58,837 nt of DNA from DATATV01 sp035551355 (lineage in GTDB: Bacteria > Actinomycetota > Actinomycetes > Mycobacteriales > Pseudonocardiaceae): assembly GCA_035551355.1 (NCBI GenBank), contig DASZNF010000081.1, forward strand, positions 1-58,837. The letters run 5' to 3'. Positions 50,616 to 58,799 of the stretch are shown one piece after another. The position numbers were made by a program, and so were the translations under genes. Position 1 is the stretch's first letter, and every line of letters starts with the position of its first letter. The notes beneath the pieces were generated by a model. That model was not told the origin of the DNA. It did not search any database and saw only the letters and a list, made by a program, of their open reading frames with translations.

Positions 50616-52103
50616 CTACCTGGCGCCCGGCACGCCCGCGAACTTCAGCAGGTCGGCGATGCCGAACTTGCCCCGGTGGCCGAGGGTCGGCCGCCAGGTC
50701 GGGTAGGTGGACCGGTAGGAGCCCGGGTCGGCGTCCAGCAGGCCGATCAGGGTCTCCGCGACGATCCGGGTGCCCACCGGGCCCAGCCGCTCCTCCTTGC
50801 CCACCACCTGGGCCTCCTTGAGCAGGTAGTACCAGAGGTAGGCCGGGCCGGTGGCGTCCAGTTGGTGATCAGACAACGGCTTCTCGCCGATCCGCCGGGC
50901 CACGTCCTGACCCGAGGGCAGGCCGAGGGACTCGCTGCGCAGCAGGTTGCGCACCGCCAGCGACCCCAGCGGCCGGCCAAGCGCGCCGGCCTTCGCCCCG
51001 GGCACCGCGGTGACCGGCAGGTCCAGCAGCTGGGTGTTCAGCGTGGCGTCGAACTTCTTGGCGCGATGCGGCGTGCGGCTGGGCTGGGTGGCGAAGAAGT
51101 AGGAGAAGTCCACCGCGTGCGCCGCGTCGACCGCGCCGCCGCGCAGGTCGGTGCGCGGATCGGGCTGGGCCGTGTCCGGGTCGTCCGGGAAGACCTTGCC
51201 GGTGAAATCGGCGTTGACCTGGTAGGACGAGCGGATGCTCGGGTGGCCGAGGGCACGGAAACCGGCCACCGCGAATTCCACCGGCATGAACGCGTGCTCA
51301 CCCGGTTGGAAGTACGTCGGCCCGTTGGCCTCGATCTCGGCGACGATGCGCGGATCGCAGGTCGCGGGCAGGAACTCGTGCACCACGACCCACTGGAAGT
51401 GCCAGCGGGCCAGCTGCTGCGCCTTGGCGAACAGGGTGTCGTAGTAGTTGTCCACGTCCAGCAGCTGATCGATGGTCGCGCCGGGCTGCTCGGTCATCGG
51501 CTCGTCCGGCGGTTTGGGCGCGAGATGCTCGCCGAACGCGTCGGTGATCTGCCTGGCCACCAGTCCGTCGACCAGCGCGTTGTGGAACTTCAGGACCGAC
51601 AGGTGCAGCTGGGCCAGCAGCATGTTCTCGTCGTTGCGCGGGTCGCCGATCAGCGCCACCCCGGTCTCGGTGCGGGCCAGGTCGGCGCCGCCGGGCGAGA
51701 TGGCCAGCTTGGTGGCGTGCGAGTCCGGGTCGTACAGGTACGGGTTGACCGTCGGGCCCGAGCCGTAGACGTGGGCCAGGTCCACCCGGGGCGGCCGGAA
51801 GTCGGTGACCGAGGTGGCCTCGCTGACCTGGCCGAGCTGGGTCACCGGGTCGAAGGTGATGTCGTGGTCGATGAACTGGCCGAGGAAGGTCATGCCCGCG
51901 ACCAGGCTCGGGTTCTCCTCGGTCTCGGTGGTCTGTCCGCCGTCCAGTTTGCCGCCGGGCAGGCCGTACTCCTCGGCCAGCGGTAACCCGGTCGGCTTGC
52001 GCGCGGGCAGATTGGGAAACATCCGGCCGAACCGGCCGGTCGGCGCGTCGAAGCCGTGCGGGACCTCGAGTCCGGACGTGGATGTGCCATGCAGAGCGCT
52101 CAT
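50616..52103 (-). CDS. animal-type haem peroxidase
   Basis: 495 aa of the myeloperoxidase/cyclooxygenase superfamily. The distal site is TFLGQFIDHDITF with His80, followed by a calcium-loop-like segment; RALGHPSIRSSY contains the likely proximal His287, and VVHEFLPATCD corresponds to the YxxYLP segment. The catalytic Arg expected in an LLLREHN-like motif is replaced by VLKFHN (Lys172), so the reaction may differ from classic peroxidases. No signal peptide is seen. ATG 52103 has GGGGGA close upstream; longer starts lack this. It diverges from the NCS1 gene. Confidence 0.85.
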   Translation of the reverse strand: MSALHGTSTSGLEVPHGFDAPTGRFGRMFPNLPARKPTGLPLAEEYGLPGGKLDGGQTTETEENPSLVAGMTFLGQFIDHDITFDPVTQLGQVSEATSVTDFRPPRVDLAHVYGSGPTVNPYLYDPDSHATKLAISPGGADLARTETGVALIGDPRNDENMLLAQLHLSVLKFHNALVDGLVARQITDAFGEHLAPKPPDEPMTEQPGATIDQLLDVDNYYDTLFAKAQQLARWHFQWVVVHEFLPATCDPRIVAEIEANGPTYFQPGEHAFMPVEFAVAGFRALGHPSIRSSYQVNADFTGKVFPDDPDTAQPDPRTDLRGGAVDAAHAVDFSYFFATQPSRTPHRAKKFDATLNTQLLDLPVTAVPGAKAGALGRPLGSLAVRNLLRSESLGLPSGQDVARRIGEKPLSDHQLDATGPAYLWYYLLKEAQVVGKEERLGPVGTRIVAETLIGLLDADPGSYRSTYPTWRPTLGHRGKFGIADLLKFAGVPGAR

Positions 52104-52302
52104 GTGTATCCCCCAAGTCGACGATCCGGCCATCCCCATGGCCGTGCCGCCAGGCTAGCCCCATCCGGCAGCAGAGACCCTCGATATGCGTCAGCTGGTC
52201 AAAAATCCACAGGTTGATCTTCGTTTCCCCTGGATACGCCCGGACACCGAGCCGAACCGGCGCGGTAGCGTCGCGGTAACAACCGCTCCGCACACTGCAG
52301 CG

Positions 52303-53970
52303 ATGACGGAAACGCAGAACCGCTCCGCCGCTGCGACCACCGGCACCAAGCGATACAACAAGTGGACCCGAAATTCCACGATCGAGGATTATTCGCTGCG
52401 CTACGCGCCGAAGTCCTTTCGCACCTGGACCCCGTACGTGGTGGCCACCTCCGCGCTGGGCGGCATCGCCTACCTCGCCGACTACGCCATCGGCGGCTCG
52501 ATCGCCATCTCCTACGGGTTTTCCAGCGCCCTGGCGGCGATCCTGGCCGCGGCGGTGATCATTTTCATCACCGGGGTGCCGATCGCCTACTATTCGGCGA
52601 AATACTCGATCGACATGGACCTGTTGACCCGGGGCGCGGGTTTCGGGTATCTCGGTTCGACCCTCACCTCGGTGATCTACGCCAGTTTCACCTTCATCTT
52701 CTTCGCGCTGGAAGGCTCGATCATGGCGCAGGCCTTCGAAATCGGCCTGCACATACCGCTGGCGATCGGTTATCTGATCGCATCGTTGCTGGTCATTCCG
52801 CTGGTGATCTTCGGGATGACCGCGTTGTCCCGGATGCAGGTGTGGACCCAGCCGATCTGGTTCGTGCTGATGTTCGCGCCATTCGTGTCCATCGCCATCC
52901 AGGATCCGCACAAATACGTGGAGTGGACGCATTTCGCGGGTAACTCGCCGACCGGATCGGCCTTCAGCTTCGTCGGGTTCGGCGCGGGCGTCGGCGTGGC
53001 GCTGTCGTTGATCGCGCAGATCGGCGAGCAGGTGGACTACCTGCGGTTCATGCCGGACAAGACCCCGGACAACCGGGTGCGCTGGTGGACCGCGGTGCTC
53101 ACCGCCGGTCCCGGCTGGGTCGTGCTGGGCGCGTTCAAACAGCTGGGCGGGGCGTTCCTGGCCTTCTTCGTGGTCGGCGGGGTGGGGCTGGTGGCCGCCG
53201 ACGAGCCGATCCAGCAGTACCTCGGCGGCCTGCGCACGTTCGCCGGCCCGGCCGCGATGGCCATCGCGGTGGTCTTCGTGGTCATGTCCCAGATCAAGAT
53301 CAACAGCACCAATGCCTACTCGGGCTCGCTGTCCTGGTCGAACTTCTTCTCCCGGCTGCTGCACTGGCACCCCGGCCGGGTGGTGTGGATCTTCCTCAAC
53401 GTGGGCATCTCGCTGGGCCTGATGGAAGCGGGCGTGTTCGGCTTCCTCAACACCGTGCTGGGCTTCTACTCCAATGTGGCCATCGCCTGGATCGGCGCGG
53501 TGTGCGCCGACCTGGTGATCAACAAACCGCTGGGCCTGAGCCCGTCCTACATCGAGTTCAAACGGGCGCACCTGCGCAACTTCAACCCGGTCGGCTTCGG
53601 CGCCATGCTGGTCGCCTCCGCGGTGTCCATCGCCGCCTACTTCGACGCGTTCGGCCCCTACGCCAAGGCGTTCTCGCCGATCATCGCGCTGATTATCGCG
53701 ATCGTGCTGGCCCCGCTGCTGGCCCTGGCCACCAGGGGCCGCTACTACCTGGCCCGCGCCGACACCCTGACCGAACCGGTCGGCAACGCCGAGGCGGACT
53801 GCGTGGTGTGCGGGGACGCCTTCGAACGCCCCGATCTGGCCGGCTGTCCGCACCACGGCGGCACGATCTGCTCGCTGTGCTGCAGCCTGGACGCCGACTG
53901 TCACGACAGCTGCAAGAAGCCCGGTCCGGTCGGCCTTGGCCTGCCGACCCCGGGCCGGGCTCCCGCGTAG
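52303..53970 (+). CDS. NCS1-like purine/cytosine permease with C-terminal Cys-rich domain
   Basis: 555 aa. The membrane part (about residues 35-480) resembles NCS1 cytosine/purine permeases: RYAPKSFRTWTPYVVATSAL, GVPIAYYSAKYSIDMDLLTR, FGYLGSTLTSVIYASFTFIF and SQIKINSTNAYSGSLSWSNF. The tail holds eight Cys and two His in CVVCGDAFERPDLAGCPHH and ICSLCCSLDADCHDSC, a probable zinc-binding module. In proteobacterial relatives, as I recall, a similar tail connects the transporter to a signalling domain; here the protein simply ends. The ATG at 52303 is preceded six bases earlier by CACACT (possible -10). Substrate unknown. Confidence 0.85.
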   Translation: MTETQNRSAAATTGTKRYNKWTRNSTIEDYSLRYAPKSFRTWTPYVVATSALGGIAYLADYAIGGSIAISYGFSSALAAILAAAVIIFITGVPIAYYSAKYSIDMDLLTRGAGFGYLGSTLTSVIYASFTFIFFALEGSIMAQAFEIGLHIPLAIGYLIASLLVIPLVIFGMTALSRMQVWTQPIWFVLMFAPFVSIAIQDPHKYVEWTHFAGNSPTGSAFSFVGFGAGVGVALSLIAQIGEQVDYLRFMPDKTPDNRVRWWTAVLTAGPGWVVLGAFKQLGGAFLAFFVVGGVGLVAADEPIQQYLGGLRTFAGPAAMAIAVVFVVMSQIKINSTNAYSGSLSWSNFFSRLLHWHPGRVVWIFLNVGISLGLMEAGVFGFLNTVLGFYSNVAIAWIGAVCADLVINKPLGLSPSYIEFKRAHLRNFNPVGFGAMLVASAVSIAAYFDAFGPYAKAFSPIIALIIAIVLAPLLALATRGRYYLARADTLTEPVGNAEADCVVCGDAFERPDLAGCPHHGGTICSLCCSLDADCHDSCKKPGPVGLGLPTPGRAPA

Positions 53971-53995
53971 CTGTTTGTGGCTCGGTTGAGCCGGA

Positions 53996-54901
53996 TCAGC
54001 TGTTGACGGCCTGGGTGATGGTCACCTTCAGCTTGGGTGCGCCGTCGTTCGGCGTGGCCTGTCCGGTGGACGGGTCGCTGCCCGGGGTGATCCCACCGGC
54101 GGCGATCTTGTTCACGGTAGCCAGCCCGGCCGGGGTGATCGTGCCGAACACGGTGTAGTCGGCGGGCAGGTAGCTGTCCTTGTACACCAGGAAGAACTGG
54201 CTGCCGCCGGTGTTGGCCTGGCCGGTGTTGGCCATCGCGATCGTGCCGGCCGGGTAGATCACCGAGGCTTCCGAACCGGCCTGGGCCGGGGTGGTGGTCG
54301 GCGCAGGCTTGAGGGTCTTGGGCTTCTCGTCCGGGATGGTGTATCCCGGGCCGCCGCTGCCGGTGCCGGTCGGGTCGCCGCACTGCAGCACGTCCAGCGG
54401 CGGGTTCTCGTAGTTGGTCATCCGGTGGCACGGGGTGTTGTCGTAGAACTTGGTCTGCACCAGGTGCAGGAAGCTCTGCACGGTGCAGGGCGCCTCGGCC
54501 CGGTCCATGGTCACCGGGACGTCGCCCTGGCTGGTCTTGAGGTCCACGGTGACGGTGCCGGTCTTGGGCGTCGGGCTCGGGTCGGCGGGCACGCCGACGT
54601 TCTTGCCGCTGGGCGCGGGCTGGCTCGGGGTGGTCGTGTACTTGCACGGCCCGCTGGTCGGCTTGCCCGCCGCCGCGGTCGTGGTCGGCGCCGCGCTGCT
54701 GGACGGGTTGGCCGCCGCCGCGGTGTTGCTGCTGTGGCCGGAGGTCACCAGGAAGTAGACGCCGCCCACCACGACGACCACCGCGACCACGGTGACCACC
54801 ACGCCGATGGTCCGGCGTCGGCGGGCCCGCTCGGCCCGTCGGGTGATCTGTCGTTCCAGCTTCCGCTTCGCTGCTTCGCGGCGCTGTTCGTTGCTAGGCA
54901 C
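53996..54901 (-). CDS. ppiB: membrane-anchored cyclophilin-type peptidyl-prolyl isomerase
   Basis: 301 aa. A basic N-terminal segment (AAKRKLERQITRRAERARRRR) precedes one membrane helix (about 33-53, VVVTVVAVVVVVGGVYFLV), then a Ser/Thr/Ala/Pro linker and an extracytoplasmic cyclophilin domain with FLHLVQTKFYDNTPCHRM, GTIAMANTGQANTGGSQFF and YTVFGTI. It folds proteins by prolyl isomerisation outside the membrane. I start at GTG 54901 after GGGGAGA; a Met seven residues earlier is possible. It sits after relA in the conserved order (Rv2582-like), here displaced by two inserted genes and transcribed opposite to its neighbours. Confidence 0.92.
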   Translation of the reverse strand: MPSNEQRREAAKRKLERQITRRAERARRRRTIGVVVTVVAVVVVVGGVYFLVTSGHSSNTAAAANPSSSAAPTTTAAAGKPTSGPCKYTTTPSQPAPSGKNVGVPADPSPTPKTGTVTVDLKTSQGDVPVTMDRAEAPCTVQSFLHLVQTKFYDNTPCHRMTNYENPPLDVLQCGDPTGTGSGGPGYTIPDEKPKTLKPAPTTTPAQAGSEASVIYPAGTIAMANTGQANTGGSQFFLVYKDSYLPADYTVFGTITPAGLATVNKIAAGGITPGSDPSTGQATPNDGAPKLKVTITQAVNS

Positions 54902-55050
54902 CGAAAATCTCCCCGGGTTCATCCAACGGCGTGACGACGCAGTCTAAGTGGGGGACATGTGAGCACGGCGTAGAGGTCCGGCCCGATACCCTGTGACCAC
55001 GTTAAGACTGTTCCCGCCCCTTGCCAGCCATTCTTCTCGGAGGCGCCACC

Positions 55051-55758
55051 GTGCTCGTCGTCGGGTTCCCCACCGGGGCCCTGCAGGCCAACTGCTACCT
55101 GCTCAGCCTGGGTGAAGGGTCGCCCTGTGTGATCGTCGACCCCGGCCAGGAGGCGGTCGAGCCGATCGACGAGGCACTACGTAAACACCGGCTCTCGCCG
55201 GTCGCGGTGCTGCTCACGCACGGTCACTTCGACCACTGCTTCTCCGTCACCCCGGTGTGTGACGGCAACGACGTGCCCGCGTTCGTGCACCCGGACGACC
55301 GCGAGCTGCTGTCCGATCCGCTGCGCGGGGTCAGCGGAGCCACCGCGTCGATGTTCGGCGGCCGGCTGGAGATGCGCGAGCCGCGCGATGTGCAGGAGCT
55401 GGCCGACGGGGCCGCGATCGAGCTGGGCGGGCTGCTGCTGACCGTCGACCACACCCCGGGCCATACCGGCGGGTCGGTGACCTTCCGCACCGCCGCGGCC
55501 GAGGGCGGCCAGCTGCTGCTGGCCGGGGACACCCTGTTCGCGGGCTCGATCGGACGCACCGACCTGCCGGGCGGCGATCCCCGCCGGATGGTGGACTCCC
55601 TGCGCCAGAAGGTGCTCACCCTGGACGACGAGACGGTGGTGCTGCCCGGCCACGGCCCGACCACGACCATCGGCCGCGAGCGTGCGAGCAACCCGTTCCT
55701 GCTGGGACTGGACGATCTGCTCGGCGACTCACCGGCCGGACCACACCGAGGACTCTGA
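55051..55758 (+). CDS. MBL-fold metallohydrolase (glyoxalase II-like)
   Basis: 235 aa with the metallo-beta-lactamase metal site THGHFDHC, a further His in DHTPGHTGGS, Asp in LLAGDTLFAGSIGRTDLPGG and His in VVLPGHGPTTT. This matches the Rv2581c-type hydrolases between relA and hisS, often called hydroxyacylglutathione hydrolase; the real thioester substrate in glutathione-free actinobacteria is unknown. GTG 55051 is chosen for GGAGG 7 nt upstream over an unsupported TTG at 55021. hisS follows after 12 bp. Confidence 0.9.
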   Translation: MLVVGFPTGALQANCYLLSLGEGSPCVIVDPGQEAVEPIDEALRKHRLSPVAVLLTHGHFDHCFSVTPVCDGNDVPAFVHPDDRELLSDPLRGVSGATASMFGGRLEMREPRDVQELADGAAIELGGLLLTVDHTPGHTGGSVTFRTAAAEGGQLLLAGDTLFAGSIGRTDLPGGDPRRMVDSLRQKVLTLDDETVVLPGHGPTTTIGRERASNPFLLGLDDLLGDSPAGPHRGL

Positions 55759-55770
55759 GAAGAAACTGGT

Positions 55771-57033
55771 ATGTCGACTTTCTCCGCCCCCAAGGGCGTC
55801 ATGGAATACGTCCCGCCCGCGTCCGCGGCCTTCCTGGCCGTGCGGGACACGTTGATCGACTCGGTCCGCCGGGCCGGTTACGGCTACATCGAGCTGCCGG
55901 TGTTCGAGGACACCACGCTGTTCGCCCGCGGTGTCGGCGAGGCGACCGACGTGGTGTCCAAGGAGATGTACACCTTCCACGACCAGGGCGGCCGGTCGCT
56001 CACGCTGCGGCCGGAGGGCACCGCCGGGGTGATGCGCGCGGTGATCGAGCACGGCCTTGACCGCGGCCAGCTGCCGGTGAAGGTCTGTTACACCGGGCCG
56101 TTCTTCCGGCACGAGCGGCCGCAGGCCGGCCGCTACCGGCAGTTCTACCAGGCCGGTATCGAGGCCATCGGGGGCGACGACCCGGCGCTGGACGCCGAGG
56201 TGATCGCGGTGGCCGACGAGGGGTACCGGCGGCTGGGCCTGTCCGGCTACCGCACCGAGATCACCTCGCTGGGCGACGCCAACTGCCGCCCGGCCTACCG
56301 GCAGCTGCTGCAGGACTTCCTGGCGAAGCTGGAGCTGGACGAGCCGACCCGGGCCCGGGCCGAGCTGAACCCGCTGCGGGTGCTGGACGACAAGCGGCCC
56401 GAGGTGCGCGAGCTGACCGCGGACGCGCCGCTGCTGGCCGACCACCTGTGCGCGGACTGCCGGGCGCACTACGAGCAGGTCAAGACCTATCTGACCGAGC
56501 TGGGCGTGAAGTACACCGAGAACCGGCGGCTGGTGCGCGGGCTGGACTACTACACCCGGACCACGTTCGAGTTCGTGCACGACGGGCTGGGCGCGCAGTC
56601 GGGCATCGGCGGCGGCGGCCGCTACGACGGGCTGATGGCCGAGCTGGGCGGGCAGTCGCTGTCCGGGATCGGCTGGGGCCTTGGCATCGACCGGACCGTG
56701 CTGGCCTGCCAGGCCGAGGGCATCGAGGTCGGCGACCAGGCCCGGTGCGAGGTGTTCTGCGTGCCGCTGGGGGAGCAGGCCAAGAACCGGCTGGTGGTCG
56801 AGGCCGGCGCGCTGCGCGCGGCCGGGATCCGGGTCGACCTGGCCTACGGCGGGCGCGGGCTGAAGGGCGCCATGAAGGCGGCCGACCGGTCCGGCGCGCG
56901 GCTGGCCCTGGTGCTGGGCGAGCGCGATCTGGCCGAGGGCGTGGTGCAGGTGAAGGAACTGGCCAGCGGCGAGCAGCACACGGTGCCGCTGGCCGAGCTG
57001 GGCGCGGAGGTCGCCCGGGCGCTGGCCGGATGA
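55771..57033 (+). CDS. hisS: histidyl-tRNA synthetase
   Basis: 420-aa class II synthetase. Motif 2 reads GPFFRHERPQAGRYRQFYQ, histidine-specific segments are LVRGLDYYTRTTFEF and GGGGRYDGL, motif 3 is GIGWGLGIDR, and the C-terminal anticodon-binding domain begins near CEVFCVPLGEQAKN. ATG 55771 follows AGAAGAAA. The stop overlaps the next gene (ATGA). Together with thrS it brackets the conserved backbone. Confidence 0.95.
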   Translation: MSTFSAPKGVMEYVPPASAAFLAVRDTLIDSVRRAGYGYIELPVFEDTTLFARGVGEATDVVSKEMYTFHDQGGRSLTLRPEGTAGVMRAVIEHGLDRGQLPVKVCYTGPFFRHERPQAGRYRQFYQAGIEAIGGDDPALDAEVIAVADEGYRRLGLSGYRTEITSLGDANCRPAYRQLLQDFLAKLELDEPTRARAELNPLRVLDDKRPEVRELTADAPLLADHLCADCRAHYEQVKTYLTELGVKYTENRRLVRGLDYYTRTTFEFVHDGLGAQSGIGGGGRYDGLMAELGGQSLSGIGWGLGIDRTVLACQAEGIEVGDQARCEVFCVPLGEQAKNRLVVEAGALRAAGIRVDLAYGGRGLKGAMKAADRSGARLALVLGERDLAEGVVQVKELASGEQHTVPLAELGAEVARALAG

Positions 57034-57677
57034 GCACCCCGGGGCGGCCGGCCGAGCCGGTGTCGCTGGACCTGATGTCCGCCGAACTGGTGCGCAGGCG
57101 CGCGCTGACCGTCTCGGCGGGCGCGGTCGTGCTGGCCGCGGCGATCGGCGGGGTGATCGGCCTGGTCGGGGGTCGCCTTGCCGGTCTGCTGGCCGCCGCG
57201 ATCGTGGCGATTCCGTTGCTGTTGCTGGCTTTCACCGAGTCGCGCCGACGCACCTGGCTGGCCGATGGCGTGGTCTGCGTGCGCGCGTTCGGCACCCGCC
57301 GGGTGGATCTGCGCACGGTGACCTCGATCGAGCTGCTGATCACCGAGGTGCGCGGCAACCGGGTGGTCGGCCTGCTGGTCACCGGTCCGCCCAAGGGCAA
57401 GACCATCAACCTGGCGGTGGCCAGCTACACCGCGACCGGCGGCCGGGAACTGGGCGTGCTCGCCCTGCGCCGCCTGGCCGACGCGCTGGCCGGCGGCGAG
57501 GACCCCGGCGGCCTGGTGTTCGCCGAGCTGCTGGTGGCCCAGCTGCGGGCCGAGGCGCGGGAGGCGGGCGGCGCCGACCGGCCGCTGTTCCGGATCGCGT
57601 CATTGGCGCCGGGTGGGCGGCTGGCGCAGCGGTTGCGGCCCGAGGCGGTCACCCGGTTCGTGGCCACCTTGGACTGA
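57030..57677 (+). CDS. small membrane protein with two N-terminal helices
   Basis: 215 aa; function not recognised. Two adjacent hydrophobic helices (LTVSAGAVVLAAAIGGVIGL and LAGLLAAAIVAIPLLLLAF) form a hairpin, followed by ADGVVCVRAFGTRRVDLRTV and VVGLLVTGPPKGKTINLAV, a beta-rich pattern like the PH-like domains found in actinobacterial membrane proteins, and a C-terminal helical part. The ATG at 57030 overlaps the hisS stop by 4 bp, so it is co-translated with hisS. A role in envelope homeostasis is possible but not shown. Confidence 0.8.
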   Translation: MSTPGRPAEPVSLDLMSAELVRRRALTVSAGAVVLAAAIGGVIGLVGGRLAGLLAAAIVAIPLLLLAFTESRRRTWLADGVVCVRAFGTRRVDLRTVTSIELLITEVRGNRVVGLLVTGPPKGKTINLAVASYTATGGRELGVLALRRLADALAGGEDPGGLVFAELLVAQLRAEAREAGGADRPLFRIASLAPGGRLAQRLRPEAVTRFVATLD

Positions 57678-57715
57678 GCACTCGCTTGAGGCTGGGCGGC
57701 CACTGTGGACTTGAG

Positions 57716-57770
57716 TGGCCCTCACCGGTCGTCACCGGCCCTCACCGGCCGTCAGCGGCCCTCCGGCGGT
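57716..57770. repeat. degenerate 10-bp tandem repeat
   Basis: Units CCCTCACCGG, TCGTCACCGG, CCCTCACCGG, CCGTCAGCGG and a partial CCCTCCGGCGG follow one another. The stretch lies just upstream of a hydrolase remnant and may mark the deletion that removed its 5' part. Confidence 0.6.
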
Positions 57771-57911
57771 GCCCTCGAACGCCAACTGCGCCCCATCTCC
57801 GACGATCTCGACGCGCGGCTGATCCCCGACTGCGGCCACATCATCCCACTGGACCGGCCGCGCGAACTGCTCGACCACCTGGCCCCGTTCCTCGCCAGCC
57901 TCGGGGGATAA
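57765..57911 (+). pseudogene. C-terminal remnant of an alpha/beta hydrolase
   Basis: The frame ending at TAA 57909-57911 encodes LERQLRPISDDLDARLIPDC then GHIIPLDRPRELLDHLAPFL. This is the usual end of an alpha/beta hydrolase, with the catalytic His in CGHIIPLDRP. The nucleophile and N-terminal two thirds are missing, and the frame upstream is a low-complexity tandem repeat. A GTG at 57705 would give a 68-aa product, which is unlikely to be functional. It ends 12 bp before the stop of the convergent kinase gene. Confidence 0.65.
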
Positions 57912-57923
57912 CAGGAAATGGCG

Positions 57924-58799
57924 TCAGCGCGCGAATTCCAGCAGTTCGTCGACGGTTGATCCCGAATCGTCATCGGAAAGCCGGGCGATGGCGGCCATCG
58001 GTGCGATCACCTGGCTCCAGGCCGACAACCGCCCACCGTCCAGCCCGCAGGCCGCCGCCATCCGTGCGCACCGGGCGGCGATCCCTTCCTGCCCCGCGCC
58101 TGCCACCACGTAGTCGACCGCGTCGAAACACGGATCGCCCAGGCATGCCTTGGGATCGATGGCCATCAGCCCGCGGCCCGGGCCGCCGTCCAGCACGTTG
58201 CCCGGGTGCAGGTCCCCGTGCAACACCACCGGCCGCGACTGGGTGTCCAGCAACCGATGACACCGCTCGATGGCCCGCTGCCACATCGCCGGGCTGATCC
58301 GCGCTCCGATCAACGGCTCGGACAGCCGCCTGCCGATCCGGGCGAACGACTCGTCGCACCGCCCGCGCAGATCCCGGGTCAGGTCGTGTGGTGCGGGCGT
58401 CGCGTGGAGTGCGGACATCAGCGCGCCCCATTGCCGGGGCAGTCGATCCGGCGGCAGATCACCGGCTTCGGTGCCGGGCCGGATCTCGGTCAGCACCACC
58501 GCACCGGCCTCCGGGGCCGCGGCCAGCACGGCGGGGACCAGGCCGGACGGCGCGAACAGACGCAGCATCTCCAGTTGCCCGGCCACCAGCGCGTGGTCCG
58601 GGCTGAGCTTGAGCACCGCCGGTGTGCCGTCCGGACAGTCGCACCGCCAGATCAGCGAAGACGCGCCGTTGGCGAACATCGCGCCGAGGCGCAGCTCCCA
58701 GCGCTCGGCCAGCCGGGCGGCCAGCGCGGGCGCGTCGGCGACCCAGCGGCGGGCGGTGGGGCCGAAGCGGCTGACCAGGAGCGCGGTCACATCCTGCAT
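57924..58799 (-). CDS. aminoglycoside/streptomycin 6-kinase-like phosphotransferase
   Basis: 291 aa with a protein-kinase-like small-molecule phosphotransferase fold. The catalytic loop is VLHGDLHPGNVL with the Asp base, and the metal-binding AIDPKACLGDPCFDAVDY follows, a variant typical of the APH(6)/hydroxyurea phosphotransferase group. The Lys in AVLKLSPDH binds ATP. Genuine streptomycin or aminoglycoside resistance is not implied; many actinobacterial members have unknown substrates. I start at ATG 58799; an in-frame start 12 residues upstream is also possible near the window end, where the upstream region is cut. Confidence 0.85.
   Translation of the reverse strand: MQDVTALLVSRFGPTARRWVADAPALAARLAERWELRLGAMFANGASSLIWRCDCPDGTPAVLKLSPDHALVAGQLEMLRLFAPSGLVPAVLAAAPEAGAVVLTEIRPGTEAGDLPPDRLPRQWGALMSALHATPAPHDLTRDLRGRCDESFARIGRRLSEPLIGARISPAMWQRAIERCHRLLDTQSRPVVLHGDLHPGNVLDGGPGRGLMAIDPKACLGDPCFDAVDYVVAGAGQEGIAARCARMAAACGLDGGRLSAWSQVIAPMAAIARLSDDDSGSTVDELLEFAR

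Noticed and set aside
57924..58799. Clinical-type aminoglycoside resistance gene
   Set aside because: Kinase motifs are present, but substrate-specific features cannot be recognised and such proteins are common and uncharacterised in actinobacteria.
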